Source of the DNA: Engraulis encrasicolus | Lineage: Eukaryota; Chordata; Actinopteri; Clupeiformes; Engraulidae | DNA: 64,000 nucleotides | Reading direction: 5' to 3' | NCBI RefSeq assembly: GCF_034702125.1 | Contig: NC_085862.1 | Location: forward strand, 20,523,081-20,587,080 | In this document: positions 45,897-59,550 of the stretch, piece after piece | Layout: each line of letters begins with the position of its first letter | Position numbering within the stretch: position 1 is the first letter of the stretch | The notes under the pieces: generated by a model | Told to the model about the DNA's origin: nothing | What the model saw: only the letters and a program-made list of their open reading frames with translations | Database searches by the model: none | Translations under genes and position numbers: made by a program

Positions 45897-47900
45897 AGCG
45901 CTCTCTTCCCATCTACCTTAGCAACTCATTCTTATCACAACCTGGTTGCGTTTTGACACTACGTCCTGTTGTAGTTTATAGTTGCTTCTTTTCCCTCACA
46001 ACCGTTTTTTTTTTTTTTTTTTTAAATTTTATTTGATTTTCATTTGTATTTTTGCCCATCCTCCCCCTCCCAACCGGTTCACGATGTCTTTCCCCACCCC
46101 ACCCCTCATGTTCATTCATCTAACAATGTGTACCCCCAGTCACAATACACTACTGCTGCACCAAGACTTGAGAGGCATGTTAACAGGATATTGACAACAT
46201 ATGTACTTTATATAGGAAACATTAGAGCGTGTAACCTAGCCATTATGTATTGTATCAAGACATAGCAGAAGAAGCTGCAGTACCCCCTGAATTGCAACTG
46301 ACATGTTTCTCCCCTCCATGCTGCCCATGCCTGGTAGTTCAGTTAAACTAATGCCTTTTTGAGCACTTGAGCAGTTCAAACGGATAATTTAAAAAGCTCA
46401 CATGGTCTTCCTGCTCGTGTTTTTTTGAGACAGGAGAGCTGCGCGCATATCTTAAAACCTACTGAACTGCCTTTATAACAGGTTTCCCCTCATCCCCCAC
46501 ACTTTGTCTTGTAGTCCCTTATGTAGCCCTTAAATTGTCCATCCTCCCCATGCCACGTTCACATTATAACACTATTGTTTTCGATTGTAGGTAACACTCC
46601 AACCCCAAAGGAGGCTTTGCCTCTATCCATCACCACTGAAAGCAAACTAAATGTGTAGCCCTTGAACCCTCTAACAATACCTTTTTTTTGTTTGTTTGTT
46701 TTTTTTCCTTCAATGGGGGTGGGAGGGGTGGAGTTGTTCCTTGGATGCAGTCTGTTGAGCTATTGGTCTGGCATTTTTGTTCCCCCTTCTGGGTTTAAAT
46801 GGCAAAGTGTTGCGCTGAGATGCAGGTAGAAGTTTCCTTAACACCAACACCCCTCTTCAGCACATCCCTGATGGCCTAGATCTCATGGACATTCCATCAT
46901 TACAATAGCTCAGGCACTTATCTATTGTTTGCCAGCTCCTGTAATATATATATATATAATTTTTTTTTCTTGCATTTTTTTATGCTGCCGTTCTGGACAG
47001 TAGTTTTGCCCCAGCATATATATATATATTATATAACCATCTGGATTGCGTCCAGTTTGAATTTCATTTTTCATAGGACCAAGTTTTAGTTGCAGCTCGG
47101 GTTTTTTGACACATTTGCTCCAAATTGTTGTGAAGGAAGACACGCTAGACCCACCACCATTTCGACTCACGAAAAGTCCAACATTAAGACCACTGGTATG
47201 CTATGGATGGCTATGTAATTAAAAAAGTCTCCTCATATGTCAGATTTTCAGAAAAAAAAAGTTGTTGGTTCTTTTTTTATTCTTACTTACTGCATTTGTA
47301 AACCCATGCTGTGTAAAAAAGGAAACAAAAACTGTGGAATAAATTGCCTTCTAAAGTCATGATCTAAAGATGTGGTATCACCCTGTCTGTCCTTGCTCGG
47401 TACTAAATGTCATGTCCAAATGAAGATCCTTATTAAAAAAATGACGAAAAAAGTAGAATGACACTCATTGAATGGGAGGTGGTTATCGGTTGGAATAAGC
47501 ATTTTTGGTTGTCTTGTTGACACTTTAAAATACAAAAGACAAAAAAAATACTGTGTAACCTGTGCCATAATCTCAAGATGATCTGTTGCTATTGTGGAGC
47601 TGGTTTTAAGTCTAGTCCAGAGAAAGGAGTCGTCTTAGCACTTGGTTTAAGAATATTTTCGTAGAAATGTTCAGACCTTGTGAAGTTCTGTGTACAGACT
47701 GAAAGAGAGATAAAGTAGTGCTTGTGTGCTGACATAAAGTTTTGTTTTCTTTTTTTTTTCTTAATTTCTTTTCCCTGCACCCTTTATTCCTACTTGGATA
47801 CAATCTAACATGTCCACAGATGTCTGTTATATGCATAAACCAAGAAATGCCATAAAATTGATTTTATCACGTTGTTTACAGACAGATCAAATAAATTTAT
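45897..47900 (+). other. pfn2: Probable pfn2 3' UTR
   Basis: AT-rich, free of recognised transposons, and ending near two AATAAA hexamers (47338-47343, 47890-47895). The absence of repeats compared with the flanks supports constrained UTR. A (TA)n patch lies near 46945-47035. The exact end is unknown. Confidence 0.55.
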
Positions 47901-48950
47901 TCCAACCAGATATATTGTCTGTATTTTTCTTACTTTAAAAGTTTTATATAATTAAGTTGTTAGACACTTTTTTTTAGTATGGTCTCTAGGATGGAAATGA
48001 ACTGTGTGTGTTTTCATGGAGCAATTGGCCCCCTCTTGGCTGAAGTTTCTGGGGATGAAAATTGGAGCAAGAGAAGGATATGGGAACATTTCAAAGGCTG
48101 GAACTGGGGGTAGTGCAAGAGCGACCTGTAAAGTTTGTAGAGTGCAGTATCTGTACAACCACTGTTGTACATTTTTTTAAACGGTTCCCCACAAGTTCTA
48201 AGGAGGCAATGGGCTAATGTGGTGCAGTGTTCCTACCCTGTCCCGGTCCTCTTCTACACCTGATAGGATGAGTTCATTTTATTACATTACGTGCCCCGAA
48301 AAAATGAGTCTTGCTTTAAAAAAAATAAAATATGTTCTGGGATTTTAGTGTCTTTATATTGTGGATGGATAGTGAAGATGTGACAAAGTAACGGAGAGCG
48401 ATGGGGCAGGTCTGGGGAATGACTCAGGCCGGACTCAAGAATGTCCCTTACGTTTATGGTAGGCATGTTGTATGCATGCAGTGAGCCACGGCACCCCCCT
48501 ATTTAGTAGTTTGAGGATTCTGAATCCAGCCGAGTTCTAGTGGCACCGATGTGATGTGGTGGTTGAACAAGATGACACGCTGATCATTTTTTACTTTGCA
48601 TTTATGATACCATCATTCAGTATCTTGCACAATTCAAAGGTCATTTTGTCTTTTGCAATCAGGATGTTGAATGGGGAAAAGCCCTCTAAAAGTCTGCCTG
48701 CTTAGACTGATGGCAGGAAAACATTTTCTCTTCGGAGGCAGGTGGTCAGCGATGCACAAGGCCAAACAAGACGAGGACAGGAGGTACTAGTTTAAAATGG
48801 ACCCTGTCCTGTCGGGTAGCTATGTAGACTGTAGGGAGAACTGCTGAATCTGATCACATCGCAGTCATATCTTTAACTCATGGTACAGGCTACCTGTATG
48901 ATGGCAGCTTGATCAACAGTGGAAAGAAGGATGTGGGATACAGCAAAATG
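47901..48950. other. Intergenic gap between convergent pfn2 and rnf13
   Basis: About 1 kb between the two inferred polyadenylation regions. No coding or transposon signal was recognised. Confidence 0.5.
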
Positions 48951-48965
48951 TTTTGAACAAAAGCT

Positions 48966-50258
48966 TTTATTTATGAAGTGAAATGAAATTTCAATACAGA
49001 CAAAATTTGAGCATAACCAGACAATTTTAATGCTTACATAACTCATTGAAGGCAACCAGACTTATTCAACGTAACAGTTCCGAGTCATGTTAGCGAGAGA
49101 ACAAACAAAAAAATTCACTGGTAGTACATAATTACAACTTACAGTATTAAATGATATGAGGTGAACAAAATGCATGGTGAATTCTCCCTGTACTTCTCAG
49201 TATTCCAGAACTATCCCTTTGTGTTGTACCACTAACTGAACTCTAGACGGTGCATACAATGAAATGTTTAGAACAAGCAAAGTTTTATTTCCTGGTCTGT
49301 CATCTTGAGAACCTGTGACAACCCAGGGAAACTCCCACCCATCTCTCCCCACGCCCATCTCTCCTCTTCTACCTCTGCCCTGATGGACACGTCCCTCAAG
49401 ACCGGTTTGGCTTCATTTTTTCACATGAACATTAAGCACTTGCTTTAAAAGCAGATTACATTCCAAATAGAAGAGCCTGCTCACCTACTCAATCTTTAAA
49501 CAAATATATATTGGCAAAAAAAATAGTCCCCAATATACTTTTTTTTCAAATGGGCATAGAATGTAATTTTATTTTTTATTTTTTACAAAAGGGAGCTGCA
49601 TAGTCATTTTCATTGGGAGCATTCCTACGCAGCGAGTGTATATACAAGTTAATCAGTTTACCGTTCGTTACCAGTAGCTACTGGAGAAACATAGTACATA
49701 AGCTTGGAGGTAAAATTTAAAAGTTTATGTTCATTCTAAAATTATATAGTTTTTTTTTGTGGTGAGTTATGTATTACACAGTTTATATTTACAAGCAGTT
49801 TTTAAACATACACCACAAACTACCTCCCCAAACCCCCAAGTGATAAAGCACATATTTCCTGTGAGTGCCTGGCTGAACTGCTTAAAACTATTCACAGTGA
49901 GACATGAGCTCCAAGCCACTCGCCACTTTGTTCTGCAAATACAGTATGTTTAATATTAACCTGCCCATTCTCACTATGTATTAAAACTCCTGCACATTTG
50001 ATCATGTTCTTCCCAACGCAATTATGGTTAAAGGGGGAAAATGACATTTGTGATCTGTGCAGGTTTACTGGAAAAGGGGAGGGAGACAAAAATATACAAA
50101 AAACAAAGCCCACTTTAAGTCACATGGACTCACTCATCACACATTCATGACGTGGGGCTGGTAAGTAGCCCACCGGACCCCATGAATGGGTGGAGTGTGT
50201 GTTATAGTGTGTGTGCATGTGTGTGTGTTTTGGTGTTGTGTGACTTGACTGGCGCTGT
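48966..50258 (-). other. rnf13: Probable rnf13 3' UTR
   Basis: Follows the rnf13 stop codon on the minus strand and ends at a minus-strand AATAAA (plus TTTATT at 48966-48971). AT-rich and repeat-poor. Confidence 0.55.
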
Positions 50259-50680
50259 TCACGCCATGGCATCATCTCCTCCCCCACCCCCCCGCTGGTG
50301 CTGATGCTGAGACAACTGCACCACAACCGCCTCCACGGTAACCCCCCCGTCCCTCTCCTCCTCCTCGGGGCCACTCTCATCACTGGTGTCCATGTCGTCA
50401 TCGTCCTCATAGTCGGAGGACTCGTTGGCGTGGTGGCCGTGTGGCGGGGGTGGCGAGCCGCTCATGGTGCCAAAGGAGTGGGCGCTGGTGGAGGCCAGCG
50501 AGCGCAGCAGGGGCGTGCTCTCCGACGCGTCCTCATTCTCGTTCTCCTCGCGGCTGCTCTCGCCACCCGACTCGGAGTCAGAGTCCGAGTCGCCCTGCGA
50601 CGGCACCACCTTCTGCTTGCACACGGGACACGTCTTCTTGGTCTTGGTCAGCCACGGGTCCACGCACTTGCAGTGGTAAG
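50259..50680 (-). CDS. rnf13: rnf13 terminal coding exon
   Basis: The minus-strand acceptor CCTCCTCAG lies just above 50680 and the stop TGA at 50259-50261. Encodes the second half of the RING ([20 protein letters not shown]), [14 protein letters not shown] and the long acidic tail. High GC and strong third-position bias on the minus strand create long but spurious plus-strand frames over the same DNA. Confidence 0.92.
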
Positions 50681-53084
50681 CTGAGGAGGAGGAGGAGGAG
50701 GATGGTGGGTTAGAAGGAAATTTGATCTCATTTTGGTTCTGGCTGCACACCATTTCCTTTGCAGGTGTTAGGTTGGAGGAGGGGTGCTGGGATAGAATAG
50801 AATGCCTTTTATTGTTACTATTCACATGTACAATTTACACTACACACGCTCTCTGGCTCTCAACACAGTGGGCTACATACAAAAGGTATGTAGATATGGT
50901 TTAAGGGGAAAATTGGTAAGCTGAGGATAAGGATGTGTCAGAAGCCGATGTATTTGAGCAAAGACAAAGATAGGGGCGTTCTGAAATCAGGGCGAGTCAA
51001 CTACTTACAGTATGGCAATGGAAAATGAGAAGTAGAAGTCTATTTAAGCAGTAATGTGCAAATTTGGACTGGGTGACTACAGTGTAGTAAAGCAGAGCGT
51101 AATGCCAGGTTGTAATCTGCTATTGTGTATATCTCTACATTAACAGGTCTTTAGGAGCCGATTTCAGTGATCATGACACACGGGCACTTCAATAATATTT
51201 TGTCGGAATGTATTGAAAGGAAACTGGTATAGTTCTGGGTCATTTTCAGTTGTTCGCAGATTAAGTCATTACAGTTCCTCCATATAGCGGCATGCATCAA
51301 TTTCAATCATTTCACAGGATTGGACGATCCGCAATATCATCATGTGTGATTTAAAGACAATCCTGCTGATTGTGTTTAAATGTAGGGTTTTAAAAGTTAA
51401 TACCCCTTTCAGAGGGGGAGATTGGGAGGACTTTGCTTTTGGTGGCCCCTCTATAAGCCTTCTGCGAGCTACTTAAGTGGACTCAGCTGAGGAAGTGCAT
51501 AAATATCAACTTAGTGTTTATTAGCTTGCATATTGGCTTAGCTTTTCACCCTCTGAGCACATGAGACATGATCTTGAAGAGCAGCTGACCTGTCTGCTAG
51601 GCTGAGCAGACGCTTGAATGTTTGCTGACAGGGGGACAAAGCGGTCAGTTGACTCAGGCCCACGGTGGGGGTGGCAGGCAGAATTTGATACTCATCATGG
51701 GTTGGGGGTGGGGCACTTAAAATTACTTTCTCCTGGGTCCAGCCAAAGTGGCAGCGGCCCTAGTTGCCTCCACCAAGAAGGTTATAGCTTTACTTCGGCT
51801 TCTTAGTCGTTGGCTTGTTTGTCAACAGCGTAACTCGAAAAGTTACAGCAGGCCTTGGCTGAAATGTGCATAGTGCATAGTCTACTGATTCATTCTTGGT
51901 GATGATTTGTAAGGAATTGAGTCGTTTTGGCAGAGAACTGCACTCTATGAGTAAGGACTGTTTCAGAATATTGTCCCGATTCCGGAATACTCCATCTACA
52001 TGTGTGGACTGGTGTTCTGTAACCGGAATATTTCTGGAATACTGCTACATTCGGAATGAATAAGGAGTTTACACGACTTGTGCATAAACCAGATACTGAC
52101 ACTATTTCTGCTTAAAATTGGAATATTCCTGGCATGTAACTGCGCTCCTTGTCAGGTCAAGTTGCACTAGGCACAGAGCACTCCTACTGCAGTTCAGCTC
52201 TACCTGTGCCATTCTGAATGGAGTCTTGGTTGCCTGCAGACTCTAAGAGTGAGACAGGTCAGAGGAGGGGAGGGGAAGTTCTGCTGCGCTGGCGTTTGAC
52301 ATGCACCACTCACCTCATCTCCACCTGCACAATACAGCTGCTTGGATACCGCATTCATGGCATTAATACAATCACAGGTGTACAAAGTAGAAGTACTTTC
52401 ACCAACGTGATTACAACACTAGTACATGATCTTACGTAGTTTATAAACCAGCTATTCCACTGTATCTAATGAGGTAGCACGCTACACTGTAAGATTACTT
52501 CTACTTCTACATTATACACCTCTAATTGACAAAGAGATAGAGGCCTCCCTCTCCTTACAAAAGCCAATTTAGCCTCCGAGTGTGAGTACGCCTGGCTGGC
52601 CCAGTGCTGCCCAGCCCTGCCCTGCCCTTCCCGCCAGTGTGTACAGGGAGGGGCAGAGAAAAGAGACGAGAGGAGAGAGTGCAGTGGAGTGCTGTGCAGC
52701 GATGTAGAGAGGAGGAAATGGAAGCATTTCCTTGAGCGGCCTGTTTAGCCCATCCTACTGATGCAGTTCTCACAGGGGGGGAGCAGAGCTCAAACACCCT
52801 GCCAGCTGGAGAGAAGACAGGCAGGCAGGGGCGAAGGATGAGGGAGGGAGGGAGGGAGGGGGGCAGATGAGGAGAACGCACAGTAAGAGAGAGGAAGAGA
52901 GAAAAGAGAAAGAGTTGTGGGGGAAAGGACAGTTGGAAGGACTAAGGAAGAGGGGAGAGGGCAGAGAGTGTCTGTGTGTGTCAGTAGACTCATCTCATCT
53001 CACCATGCGAGCAGGGCAGGACCCGTAGCTTCTCGCCTTCCTCGTACTCCTCCAGGCAGATGGCACACACGTCATACGCATCAC
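50259..53084 (-). CDS. rnf13: RING finger protein 13, 3' part (last two coding exons)
   Basis: E3 ubiquitin ligase of the PA-TM-RING family, resident in endosomal/lysosomal membranes. Two minus-strand exons (53004-53084 and 50259-50680) join in frame to give the RING-H2 (C3H2C3) domain: CAIC, then CSH completed by AYHCKC across the intron, then CPVC. After the RING comes an acidic, serine-rich tail ([31 protein letters not shown]) as in mammalian RNF13, closing with a Gly-rich [10 protein letters not shown]. The protease-associated domain, transmembrane segment and signal peptide lie in upstream exons that I could not find in this window, so the gene extends beyond 64 kb or those exons were missed. 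The tail-to-tail arrangement with pfn2 is shared with human chromosome 3. Confidence 0.9.
50681..53003 (-). other. rnf13: rnf13 intron
   Basis: Contains an AT/GC-mixed stretch with a repeat-like TCCGGAATA region near 51955-52075 and a GA-rich region near 52830-52960. No exon was seen. Confidence 0.6.
53004..53084 (-). CDS. rnf13: rnf13 penultimate coding exon (first half of RING)
   Basis: 81 nt on the minus strand between acceptor TTTTGGCTCAG and donor CATG|GTGAGA. Encodes [20 protein letters not shown] and RVLPCSH. The split codon (G|CT) gives Ala before YHCKC. Confidence 0.9.
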
Positions 53085-53169
53085 CTGAGCCAAAACAGCA
53101 ACAGCAAACACAAACAAACATAAACAACAGCAGGCCCACGCAGGCAGCAGAGGGGGAGAAAAATAGTAA

Positions 53170-53345
53170 CAGGTAAGTGCACACAGCAAAGCTCTCCCCT
53201 GGGGGAGGCAGAGAGAGAGAGAGAGACCAGGGGAAAGAGGCAGAGAGAGAGAGAGACCAGGGGAAAGAGACAGAGATAGAGACCAGGGGAAAGAGTCAGA
53301 GAGAGCGACCAGGGGAAAGAGAGGCAGAGAGAGAGAGACAAAGAC
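53170..53345. repeat. GA-rich tandem repeat with AGACCAGGGGAAAGAG units
   Basis: GAGAGACCAGGGGAAAGAG-type units of about 29-35 bp recur four times from 53222 to 53320. Confidence 0.7.
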
Positions 53346-53427
53346 AGACAGCTCATGGCTGTCTCCACTCCCTCACCCGCTTGTCTTTCAGCAGACTGAG
53401 GCAAGTCATATGAGACTCCTCATAACA

Positions 53428-54041
53428 CAGAGGTGGAAAGATTACTGAAATATTGCACTCAAGTACAAGTACTGTTACCCTGTTGAAAATGTACTCAAGT
53501 ACGAGTAAATTTACCAGTCAAAAAATCTACTCAAGTAAAAAGTAAATAATTTAAAATGTACTTTGAGTTAAAGTAAAAGGTTACTTTTTAATCAATCAGC
53601 GTTTTCTGCCTCTACTGTGATGTGCACTGGGTTAGAGGAAAAACACCTAATGTTGATCTCCTCTGAGTTAAGTGAATCTCCATTGTCAGCCTCCATGTCA
53701 GCCATCATCGTCTGAGTGAGAGACAGGTGGCACGCACCAACTGTTTATAAACTAAGCTAGAATTCTAGAGCTGCCTGCGCATGGGCACAACGCTCAGCAT
53801 CCTAAACTTATTATCAGAACACGTTTTTTTCCGCCACTGTTTTAGAGGGTTTAATTTTTTTTTTAATTACTCAGTAACGCTTGTGCTGTAAAATGTACCA
53901 AAGTACATTACTCGAAAGAAAATGTACTTAAGTAAAAGTAAAATTACAAATTTTTAAAATTAGTTTAAAAAGTACAAGTACACAAAAAAGCTACTCAATT
54001 ACTGTAACGCGAGTAAAGTAATTAGTTACTTTCCACCTCTG
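53428..54041. mobile_element. hAT-like element, 614 bp
   Basis: CAGAGGTGGAAAG to CTTTCCACCTCTG, with CTCATAACA on both sides (53419-53427 and 54042-54050). The interior is rich in ACTCAAGTA / TACTTGAGT motifs, in both orientations. Confidence 0.9.
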
Positions 54042-54074
54042 CTCATAACACAGACTGTATGTCAACACACACGC

Positions 54075-54078
<4 letters not shown>

Positions 54079-54108
<30 letters not shown>
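54079..54108. repeat. (CA)n microsatellite
   Basis: Short pure CA run next to the hAT element. Confidence 0.9.
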
Positions 54109-54109
<1 letters not shown>

Positions 54110-54917
54110 GGGAGAGGACAGTGAAGGCCTTCTCCATAGGGCCTGATGGCAGAGAAGTAACGACTTGGCGTCCCTCCCTGCCCCTGATTCTGTTGCGCCT
54201 TCTCTCTCCCCCTTCCTCCCTTCCTCCCACCCTGCCTCTACTGCTGGCCTGGCTCTTACGATATTTAAACATGAAAATGAGTCATGTTGCTGACGTGGGC
54301 CTGGGCAGCACGAGGAGTGCGGTCTTGTGATCTCGACTCGGCAGGGAGGAAGGCCGCAATACAAGTGGGTGCGCTGTGCAATAGCGGCCCGGAGAGGCTA
54401 GGCTAAGCTAACCTCCTGAAGTTGCAATTTTTTTAAGGGGCAGGCTGGCTGGCTGGCTGGCCGGGACCATGTTTCCTTTTAAAGCCTCAGTGCTCTTTGT
54501 TGAGTACCGGAAGGGGAAAGAAGCGGGAGAAGAAAAAAAGGAAGGAAGAGAGCGAGAGAGAGAGACTTGCTAAAAGCTCAGGAATTCCAGAGCTCTCTTC
54601 CACTCATTCTCTCATTCCCTCGGCTCACTCCCCTCCAAATTCCAGAGGTTTTTTTTCTCTCTTTCTCTTTCTCTCTCTCTCTGCTGCCCCTTTCCTGGCC
54701 GTGGAGGAGAGCGGGCTGGTTGGGAGGAGGGGGGCTGATGCTGAGAGAGAGAGAGAGAGAGAGCTCTTGTTTATCTAAGTTATAAATGAACATGTTTTCC
54801 CCTCCTCGCAGCCGAACACCAAGGCTGGGACTGACCGTATATGGCCAAAGAATAATTGTAACTATGCCAGTACGTCAGTGAGGCGCACTACGTCCTGCTC
54901 TTGGAGCAGAGCCGAGC

Positions 54918-55057
<140 letters not shown>

Positions 55058-55679
55058 GGAGAGGGAGTGAATGTGTGTGTGTGAGGGAGAGAGTGATAAC
55101 GGCAGGGTGAGCGTGTTCTTCAAGCCTTGGTATGGCCCGGTGATTTAGAGCAGGAGTTAACAGGGGCATTAGGTCCAGCCGCCCTGGCCACCAGGAAATA
55201 GGAGTCAGCTGGGCAGAAGGAAGTTGACTTGCTGAGCGCCTCTCAAAATGTGACCAAGGAAGCAAAATATCCTGCCTCTGCTTCCACATATGGAGCCTAG
55301 GCCGCGCAAAGTGTTAAAAAGGACAGTTGTTTGGGGATCTGCCAAATACTACTTGCAAACACAATTTCATGATTATGATCTGAAATCGTGGGCAGAGTCA
55401 ACAGAGGGTGCGGGACCATATAAGAAGTGAAGAAGAAGCTGCAAACAGCACTAAAAGGTAGCTGCAAACTAAAATCTTTAAAAACAACAACAAAAACTTC
55501 TGCCTCACTGAAATGATAGGAATGGGGGAAATCATTTCACTTTTGCTCTTTCATGCTGTGTCAGTTTTGCAAAATGATTTCCAAGTAAGACGCAGACTTC
55601 CTCATATGATAAAAAACACTGATGTGTTCAGATCAAAGTGCCCGCAGATATGGCTTCTCCCTGGAGAATAAGGCCAAAA

Positions 55680-55820
55680 CGCACACACACACGCACGCAC
55701 ACACACACACACAGGTTAACAATGTTAGTCCTTGTTTACTGTGGTTATCACATGCCACCACATACACACACACATTTACATCTGTGCGTTACATACACAC
55801 ACATACGCACACACACACAG
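55680..55820. repeat. Clustered short (CA)n runs
   Basis: Three short CA runs with ACACACGCACGC interruptions. Confidence 0.8.
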
Positions 55821-56017
55821 CTGGGGTTATTTTGCATTATGAGTGACTGTCATATGGCAAGATACAAATAACTGACGTGCCTGTGGGATGGAATGGACAT
55901 TTAAATTAAATTACATTACACTTAGCTGACGCTTCTTTACAAGGTATTGGTTACAGTCCCTGGAGCAATGTGGGATAAGAGATGCCTTGCTCAAGGGTAC
56001 TTAAGCCATGGAGTGAG

Positions 56018-56560
56018 ATGGGGTGTAAATAATAATCGATATGTGTTGATGTATCGATCCTACAGCCGACGATCGAATGGAATCATATTGTATCATGGGG
56101 CATTCTTAAAATTAAGTATCAAAATTAAAATAATCGAAGCACTGCCTTAAAGGGACACTGTGCAGGAAATGGTCAAAAAAGGTACTGCAACTATGCTGCT
56201 CATTGAAACTGGGCTGCCTATTGCCAAATTTGATCTTAACATGAAAGTTTACTAAGTAATAAACAAATATTTTCTACTATGGTCCAAGTACAGTCATTGT
56301 TGCAGCTAAAAATGGCTATTTTTGGAAATTCAAAATGGCGGACCATGGAGAAGATCCCCCTTTTCATGTATGAAAAGGGCAATTTTTCCAGTCATGAATA
56401 CTTAGAATTTGATGGTGGTATTAAGTATTCATGAAAAAGGTAACATTAGTGAACGGCCAGCGTGAATTCTGGAAATAAACAACTAAATATCTCACACAGT
56501 GTCCCTTTAACAAATCAATATCGAATCGTATCGTCAAGGAGGCTGTGATATACAACCCTA
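56018..56560. mobile_element. hAT-like element inserted in the SINE
   Basis: Flanked by GGAGTGAG (56010-56017 and 56561-56568). Ends ATGGGGTGTAAAT and ATATACAACCCTA are imperfectly inverted. The interior has ATCGATATG / ATATCGAATCG sequence and hosts a TTAA element. Confidence 0.7.
56147..56510. mobile_element. piggyBac-like TTAA MITE, GGGACACTGTG family, copy 3
   Basis: TTAA at 56147-56150 and 56507-56510, with ends AGGGACACTGTGCAGG and CACACAGTGTCCCT. Strongly similar over its whole length to 35181-35508. Confidence 0.85.
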
Positions 56561-57034
56561 GGAGTGAGGTAGGGAGTAGCACGGTGTCATTCAAGCCTGC
56601 AACATTCTGATCAAAAGCCCATCTCCTTAACCATTAGCAATGGCTGCCTTAAGTTATAGGTTTTTTGTGAACAGAAAGAAACAAAACTTGAGTTGTATGT
56701 AAAATTCGCCATACAGTACATAAGTGTCAGTGTTGGACTTAACGGAGCAAACAAGAGGAAGTAAAGTTGTTATTACAAGCAGGAAAACAACTCCGCTCTC
56801 CAGTGCTGTGGCTGCCTTTTATGTCTTAATGTCTTTATGTCTTTGATGACATTTTATACTGGGCATGTCTGACTCATCTGGACTCGCACTCATACGGTCT
56901 CCTCCCATGTGCCTTAAGACAACACCACCCTCTTTGCACACACACACACACACACACGCAAATAGATACAAACACATAGACGCATGCAAATAAATAGACA
57001 CACGCATGCATGCACATGCGCACACGCACGCACG

Positions 57035-57170
<136 letters not shown>

Positions 57171-57875
57171 CATGCGCACACACTCCTCCGCTCATATCCC
57201 ATGGCTTTACATCTCTGATCCAAGTGAATGGAATTCCCTTGGAGTGATGTCAGAGACATTCGGACACCCGACCATATCAGCCAGAAGCCAGATTGGATTG
57301 GATATGAACATGTACTGTTCCTACAGCTGTGCTCGGTGAGTTTGGAGGCAATTTGTATACCTTAGTGTTGTGATGTTCATGAACAATCTGATTCTTTTGA
57401 ACGGCTCCTCGATCATTGACAATGAATGTGAACTATGAGAACCCAATCACAGTGGAGGAGCAACTCTTTTTCATATTTTTAGTTTGTTTAGAGCAAGTGA
57501 CCTTCACATGCATATTTAAATTTGAGGGGAAAAACAGGAACATTCTGTAAAAGGACAACCAGTTGTGTTTGGACAAAATAGACCAGAGGTGGATTGTTTA
57601 ACACTCCACAGAGGGCAATTTTATCAATATATAACATTTCAAATGAATCCGGGGTTTTTTTTGAGCGAGCTACTATATGATCCAGATCCCGTCTCATGCA
57701 GCTGTGCTAGGTGAGAGTCTGGAGTGGTCAGTGTTCTCACTGGAGGCAGGCAGAGGAAACTCCTCCAGAGTGTGTGTGGGCGTAGCAGCACGCGAGTCGA
57801 CAGAGCAGCCCAGACTTTGAAGAAGACAAGGAAGAACAGAGCCAGACAGTGAATCACACACACACACACACGCGG

Positions 57876-58075
<200 letters not shown>

Positions 58076-59427
58076 CAGTACTGGGCCCTGGGGAGCTGAG
58101 GTAGGAATGGATGAGTGGCAGGCCAGCCTCTGACTGACTCCTTCACTGCACTCAGCGCACACACGCACGCACGCACGCACGCACGGAAAGACTGACAGAG
58201 AGATGGAGGAGAGAGAGAGTGGTTAAGACACAGAGGGCAAGAACAACAGACAGAGAAGGAGGATGGGGGAGGGCAGACAAAGAGAGGAAGCGATGGGCCA
58301 TGTAAGGGTGGATAAGGAGAGAGAAAGAGATAGAGAGAGAGAGAGGGATGGATGGAAGAGATGGTTTAGAAAATGAAGGGAAAAGAGCAGGAGATTGACA
58401 GGAGGAACAGCCATTAAAAACAAACAGAGGCAACGAGAGAGGTGGAGTAGAGAGAGACAGAAAAACATCTATACAGCCACAGAGTCTGTCTGGACTTGCT
58501 GACAGTGGAGATTTTTGCTTAGCAAAGCTGGACACAGGCACACACTGACAGACACACACAGACACACAAGCACATAGACACCCACACACTACACAGCTGG
58601 CTCTCCTCGCTTTGATAGCCAAAAGCTTTTGTGCTCTGAACTGCATCATACAAGCCCCCCTAGTTGAACAACCCACAGTGTCCCACTGTGCGGCATCCCC
58701 CCCATAACAAGCAACGACTCCTGGACAGAACACACACAGGCTTTCCCCCAGATCTTTAGCGTTAAGGCCGTCGCCTACATAACAAACATCTACCACCTTG
58801 ACTAGGTCCCCCTGGAAAGATACAACCTTTTATAGTGAATATATATTTTTTGATTGATTAACAAAATACTGCACATGTGATTTCTCTTTCAGGGTTTCGC
58901 GACATATTTCACATTAAACTGCACAACATAGCCCTTTTAGTCATGGTAGACACATGTCTATGATACCGGCTATCCTGCCACCCACCTTAGTTGACAAACT
59001 AATATTTTGCGGTAAAACACTGCCCACCCAAACACTCCAGCTCCAGCTCCTGTGCAGTACCCACCCCAAAAAGAGCTCCAGCTCCTGGGCATATGAGATC
59101 ACCATCACCCCTTCCCCTCTATTCCCAGACATACCCTCATAGCGGCCATGGGAAGATGACTTCTGTGTGAAGAAAGAAGGCACTGCAGAAAAAAGTCACT
59201 AAGCACAGTTTAGTAGCAAATAAATAAACATAAACACACGCACACAGCTTTGAACACACAACGGTGCAAGTTGCACTCACAGAGCTTGTAGTTCACACAG
59301 AAAGAAACCAAACGAAAAAATTATACAGTGTAAACATACACGCACAAATGAATGCCAATGACGGCATATAAATGAAGCCTTTAAACATCACATACACACC
59401 ACTCATCAACAAGCAATCGAGTGAAAC

Positions 59428-59550
<123 letters not shown>

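Larger units (their letters stand above)
55903..56652 (-). repeat. tRNA-derived SINE, minus strand, interrupted
   Basis: The 3' half (55903-56017, AAGCGTCAGCTAAGTGTAAT on the minus strand, CAGGGACTGTAACCAATACC) and the 5' half (56561-56652, GGCAGCCATTGCTAATGGTT on the minus strand) are separated by a hAT-like element that duplicated GGAGTGAG. Confidence 0.7.

Noticed and set aside
50298..50713. Plus-strand open frames over the rnf13 terminal exon
   Set aside because: They are the antisense shadow of a GC-rich, acidic coding exon. The minus frame carries the RING and conserved tail.
54121..54272. Minus-strand ERRRNRIRG-like peptide, considered as an upstream rnf13 exon
   Set aside because: It superficially resembles the Arg-rich segment after the transmembrane helix of RNF13, but lacks the following Lys-Leu-Pro block and good splice sites. 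Probably chance.
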